NCBI GenBank assembly: GCA_951640195.1
Contig: OX621164.1
Span: forward strand, 1,283,098-1,347,097
Reading direction: 5' to 3'
From: Porpolomopsis calyptriformis
Taxonomy: Eukaryota > Basidiomycota > Agaricomycetes > Agaricales > Hygrophoraceae
DNA: 64,000 nucleotides
The translations under genes were made by a program, and so were the position numbers. A model generated the notes under the pieces. It was not told the origin of the DNA. It ran no database searches and saw only the letters and a list, made by a program, of their open reading frames with translations. How positions within the stretch are numbered: the first letter of the stretch is position 1; each line of letters opens with the position of its first letter. Positions 61,209 through 64,000 of the stretch are shown piece after piece.

Positions 61209-63080
61209 ATGCACATCTCTTTCAATCCGGCACTCGGTGAGACGGTGCACATCCACACTCCTTCGTATAAGTCGACCGTGAGGTTGCACTTCACTGCCGC
61301 GTTTCTCTCACCAGCGGATTATGAGGTCTACAACCAGGAGGGAGTCAAAGTGGAGCTCTGGTCAGAGGTAACCGGTACGAAAGGATGGGCAGCTTTACCC
61401 TTCGTGGAGTGTGGGTCACCTCAAACACGAGGAACTTGTCAAGCTCTCTCTCTCATCGGTGAAAGCAGCTCAGATACCCCGGATGAAACTCGCATTCTGT
61501 CTCTCTCATTCTCGGTCCCTTTCCCTCGTGAAACCTCCTATGCTTATACCTATCGACTAGTCTACCCGTCTGGTGAGATTAAATGGCTCGGACACCCTAG
61601 CAACAACGGGGTACTTGTGTTTGATATGACCCTGTCCTATGCTTTGGGGTGGACTATTCAGACGGACGACTGTGAGTCTCATTGTTGGGATGCTCGCGGG
61701 ACGCCTGTGGATGGCCAGGAGGTAGCCAAGTTGAATACCATGGCACAATGTACTCTTTGGGCGCTAGGCAAGGACGGGTTGGTCCTTTCATTGGCAATCT
61801 TTCGACATTCCTGATATCTTATCTTTCTAATCAGTCTGGTAAATGACTCGCCCATGAACTCTTCGCTCGTATTTGTCGTGCCTAACAACTATATGGTATC
61901 CTCTCCGACCTTGGTCTTGAGTGCGGCTTCGGGTTCTTCAATCTCCTTCACTTCTGTTGGGGGTCTCACGTTCACTGGGTCTGGGGAAAGTTTCCTCTTA
62001 CGTCAAACTTATCGCCCGGGCTCAGATTTGAAAACCTTTATGACCCGTGTGTCGTCGCACTCTACACATTGTTTTAAGCTCCTCAGTTGTCACATTAATT
62101 CTAATCACGTCGTCCTGACGTCCCCCGAAGGTGTCTACCCAGCGTTCGGTTTGATTGTTCCCCTTTTCTCAGAGACAGCGCAAAGGGCGATCGTTTCTAT
62201 CCCTGTACATTGTCTAGCGTCTCTCTTTCCATGTGTCTCACGGTTGGCCATATTCTCTCCCGTCCACTCATGCTCCCGAGTTGTCGACGTCCACTCCGAT
62301 ATACCGGAGGAAGTATCCTTCGTTGTAGGCAACACAGGCGGTCGCTTCGTCCTTTCCCCAGTCCACCGTCTGGGCAGCCAAGACATGGCATGGGAGGTAT
62401 CCGTATTATCACCGTATTCACAGGCCGCTCTCACTCGAGATCCCGATACCGCACTCCCCACTCCACCGAGCTCGCCCCGTTTTCGTCCTGTAGCGCACCT
62501 TTCCCACTTGTCACCCACCGCTTCATCCGCCATAGTCCCGTCGCTCCAAAATTTCCGCAGCGCTCATGTTGACGAATCTGTTACGTCTTCTGCGTCCGCT
62601 GTGATTCCAACACAACCTCGTTTACCACTCCTCGTGCAATTCCTCAAGTGCAGCTTTGCGTTGACCACAGCAGTTTTGACAAGGTTGCTGCGCCTCTTGT
62701 TGGGTACCCTTCGCCCAAAGAGGACAGATCCTGCGGATGACCCTGACCTGGATCAACGTACACCGCTCCGTTCCGACCAAGAAGTTGAGGACGACAATCG
62801 AATCGTAGTAACCTCTCCGACTTCATCCTCTCACGTGAATAATCCCGCCTTAATCCCAGAGCCACCCAATGATAGGTTGAAGACGATCATTGTTGATGCA
62901 CACAGCACGACAGTTTCGCTCCTCCTACGATCTTGTCATGCAAAGGCATCAGTTGATGAGGTTGAGATTGATTCAGGCAGATCGAAAGCGGGCCGTAAAG
63001 TAAGAAAAGTAGAGGAAGGTGTTTTTTTGGTCGAGTTTGACCTCTACGAAAATGGACGCGTCAAGGTGTCTGTACGATGA
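61209..63080 (+). CDS. Hypothetical beta-rich protein
   Basis: Not recognised. The start at 61209 gives MHISFNPALGETVHIHTPSY. An intron at about 61777-61833 joins LWALGKDG to LVNDSPMNSSLVFVVPNNY. The first about 200 residues look like a beta-sandwich (STVRLHFTAAFLSPADYEVY, SYAYTYRLVYPSGEIKWLG), reminiscent of carbohydrate-binding or immunoglobulin-like folds, but no motif settles it. The middle is Ser-rich with TPPSSPRFRP. A hydrophobic, Leu-rich stretch (LTTAVLTRLLRLLLGTL) precedes a charged region, and the end EEGVFLVEFDLYENGRVKVS is again beta-like. There is no signal peptide. The length is about 600 residues. The clean long frames and low intron count suggest a real gene. Confidence 0.7.
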
Positions 63081-63207
63081 TCACATATCACATCTTTACT
63101 TATTGAATGGCGTGCCTTGCAATATGTATTTCTAGTCTACACTTATCGATTTGTCACTCATACAATCCGCCTGAGTGCAATCGTTGTTACATGATAATAT
63201 TTCAATC

Positions 63208-64000
63208 TTACGACTCAACCCCACCATGGTAGGTTTTTGACGACTTCAGAGTCTTCTCCGTACCAAAGTTGGAGATACACTTGGCGACAATGTCGTCTAG
63301 CGTATCGGGCGGAAGGTCGTATTCCGACCCACGAACAACAATTGCGTAGATAGCTGGATGCATGCGGTTAAGGTGAGCTTTTACAGAGAGCGATTTGAAG
63401 GTTACCATCTTCAATTTTTTGAAGGGACTGAGCGGTTACGGCCTGTTTCTTGGGTAGCCCATCGACAAATGGGGACAGCCGCTCGAAATCTACCAAGTTT
63501 TGTCAATAAAATTTGGATCTAAAAATAACTAAAAAATGCATGCCTGCTTTGCAACCTCGCACAAAAGCACATACTTGGACGGCTCTCGCCCGGCCGCCTT
63601 GTCGGCCAAAGCCGGATATTGCAAATCGCATGAGTTCGCCGGTCAGATCGGAGAGACCCAGAAGGTAATCCGAGATTGGTAAAGGGAAATACTATACAGA
63701 TACATGCTGTAAAAATGTAACATGAGGAGTCGTTATGTACACGCACAAGGATGCCGTCCATATCGGAGAGCGTAACCTGTGCCTGGTGGTATGTGATCAA
63801 GGTCCCGTGCTCTAAGTAGTGGGTAAAACCCAGGGCCTCGATGTATTCTTGCAACCCAGGGGAAATGGAGCGTTGGTACCGCCAGAGGCGATCACCGGCC
63901 AGTTCATCCTTCAAGCCTTTGAAGAGATTTCGAACAACAAGCAATTTTTTGTGAGCTTGCTGGGCGGCTCGCGTGGCCAGGACGCGATGGTCTTCGGAAT
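63208..64000 (-). CDS. Translin-associated protein X (TRAX), 3' part
   Basis: Translin-superfamily protein; with translin it forms the C3PO endoribonuclease that removes siRNA passenger strands and processes tRNA fragments in studied species. The gene enters from the right edge. Exons in order read GDRLWRYQRSISPGLQEYIE, ALGFTHYLEHGTLITYHQAQ, VTLSDMDG, then YLLGLSDLTGELMRFAISGF, GRQGGRAQAVQVCAFVRGCK, and after an intron DFERLSPFVDGLPKKQAVTA, QSLQKIED, AIYAIVVRGSEYDLPP. The stop is at 63208. DLTGELMR and the acidic Glu residues in GLQEYIEA belong to the TRAX-type active site. The ending is longer than in human TRAX. The 5' exons are outside the window. Confidence 0.9.

Overview
The window is nuclear DNA from a fungus, most likely a basidiomycete of the Agaricomycetes. 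The evidence is dense gene packing, protein-coding genes broken by many introns of about 50-60 bp with GT/GC...AG ends, a GPI-anchored chitin deacetylase, a NACHT-ankyrin receptor, and a DDE-type (Harbinger-like) transposase of a sort common in mushrooms. Genus and species cannot be read from the sequence. All gene models are read from exon translations joined at plausible splice sites; only some junctions were worked out base by base.

Layout. 0-3.8 kb: a STE20/FRAY-type kinase (cut by the left edge) divergent from an SR-protein kinase. 4.3-10.3 kb, minus strand in tandem: chitin deacetylase, SET/TAF-I histone chaperone, SAC1 phosphoinositide phosphatase. 10.3-12.9 kb: U2 snRNP A' and COP9 signalosome CSN6, convergent. 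12.9-16.0 kb: MCM5 helicase, then an intron-bearing tRNA-Lys(UUU). 16.4-21.3 kb: C2H2 factor, a hypothetical gene, casein kinase 2 alpha, a SET-domain protein. 21.4-29.7 kb: mitochondrial DnaJ (MDJ1), a DHA2-type MFS transporter, a poorly resolved 1.6 kb, and choline kinase. 30.2-33.0 kb: tandem CCCH zinc-finger protein. 34.7-42.7 kb: the very large proteasome activator BLM10/PA200. 42.8-50.6 kb: AIM18, a catalytically degenerate Harbinger-type transposase, TIM21, V-ATPase subunit F, and ecdysoneless/SGT1. 51.4-55.8 kb: an NLR-like NACHT-ankyrin receptor with 24 near-identical 34-residue repeats. 55.8-64 kb: AP-3 sigma, MED6, a RING protein, TRM8, exosome RRP41, a hypothetical protein, and TRAX (cut by the right edge).

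Most of the window is conserved housekeeping: replication, splicing, proteasome and signalosome, mitochondrial import, trafficking, transcription and RNA decay. These genes are packed with very short divergent spacers; eight pairs have start codons 40-221 bp apart. The accessory parts are the NLR gene, the transposase, the MFS transporter and a few unassigned intervals. The strongest leads are the NLR with its homogenised repeat array, two non-canonical GC-AG introns supported by protein alignment, an 8-nt last coding exon that creates the BLM10 C-terminal Tyr-Tyr-Ala motif, a 15-nt microexon inside a RING finger, and the degenerate active site of the transposase.
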